NCBI GenBank assembly: GCA_013396655.1
Contig: WBMV01006435.1
Location: forward strand, 62,001 to 126,000
Length of the DNA: 64,000 nucleotides
DNA from: Campylorhamphus procurvoides
Lineage: Eukaryota; Chordata; Aves; Passeriformes; Dendrocolaptidae
Direction of reading: 5' to 3'
Part shown: piece after piece, positions 63,941-64,000 of the stretch
Numbering within the stretch: the first letter of the stretch is position 1
Layout: the number at the start of each line of letters is the position of its first letter
The notes under the pieces: model-generated
Databases searched by the model: none
Seen by the model: the letters and a program-made list of their open reading frames with translations, nothing else
What the model was told of the DNA's origin: nothing
Program-made: the position numbers and the translations under genes

Positions 63941-64000
63941 CTAAAATAAAAGAAGAAAAGGCAAAACAGACTTTTGCTCACAGTAATCTGTGAGCAGATG

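Noticed and set aside
1..64000. CRISPR arrays, operons, phage, plasmid or bacterial defence systems
   Set aside because: The window is vertebrate DNA with spliced genes and LINEs; no spaced short palindromic repeats or gene clusters of that sort occur.

Overview
This is vertebrate nuclear DNA, almost certainly from a bird. It has AT-rich introns, GT-AG exons conserved in coding sense, and many degraded CR1 LINE fragments as the main repeat family. No prokaryotic, organellar or CRISPR-like content is visible. All three genes lie on the minus strand, so transcription runs from high to low coordinates. The order ZDHHC21 - CER1 - FREM1 is the known vertebrate microsynteny (human 9p22; these genes are on chromosome Z in chicken).

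Positions 1-36,800 hold ZDHHC21. I could rebuild its whole coding region from seven exons (31001-31154, 30107-30205, 27350-27461, 26216-26354, 14617-14733, 1639-1682, 964-1096). They total 798 nt, giving 265 residues plus stop, with consistent splice phases and an intact DHHC palmitoyltransferase core. A CpG-rich block near 36.4-36.8 kb, carrying a perfect 18-bp minisatellite, is the likely promoter. The introns hold CR1 copies, including a cluster at 16.5-20.0 kb that the assembly has falsely duplicated three times. A long degenerate plus-strand CR1 lies at 32.8-34.4 kb.

Positions 36,800-46,500 hold a candidate solo LTR (37502-38058), intergenic DNA with a CR1 scrap, and the complete two-exon CER1 gene (Cerberus/Caronte, 272 residues). 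CER1 has a signal peptide, a nine-cysteine DAN-type cystine knot and a TATA box at a normal distance from the start codon. Positions 46,500-54,400 are intergenic, with one clear CR1 and nothing I can call a gene.

Positions 54,400-64,000 hold the 3' end of FREM1. Three exons (63825-63940, 56347-56432, 54826-55025) encode a complete C-type lectin-like domain and the stop codon; the rest of the gene lies beyond the right edge. The intervening introns carry further CR1 fragments in both orientations.

The genes do not form an operon. ZDHHC21 makes a membrane acyltransferase, CER1 a secreted antagonist of Nodal/BMP signals and FREM1 a basement-membrane protein; their adjacency is conserved synteny rather than shared function. 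I did not find a convincing undescribed biological system. The most useful observations are three unmerged contig overlaps (about 1.67 kb of false duplication), a GC-box-like minisatellite next to an assembly gap at the ZDHHC21 promoter, and a FREM1 lectin domain lacking the usual sugar-binding motif.
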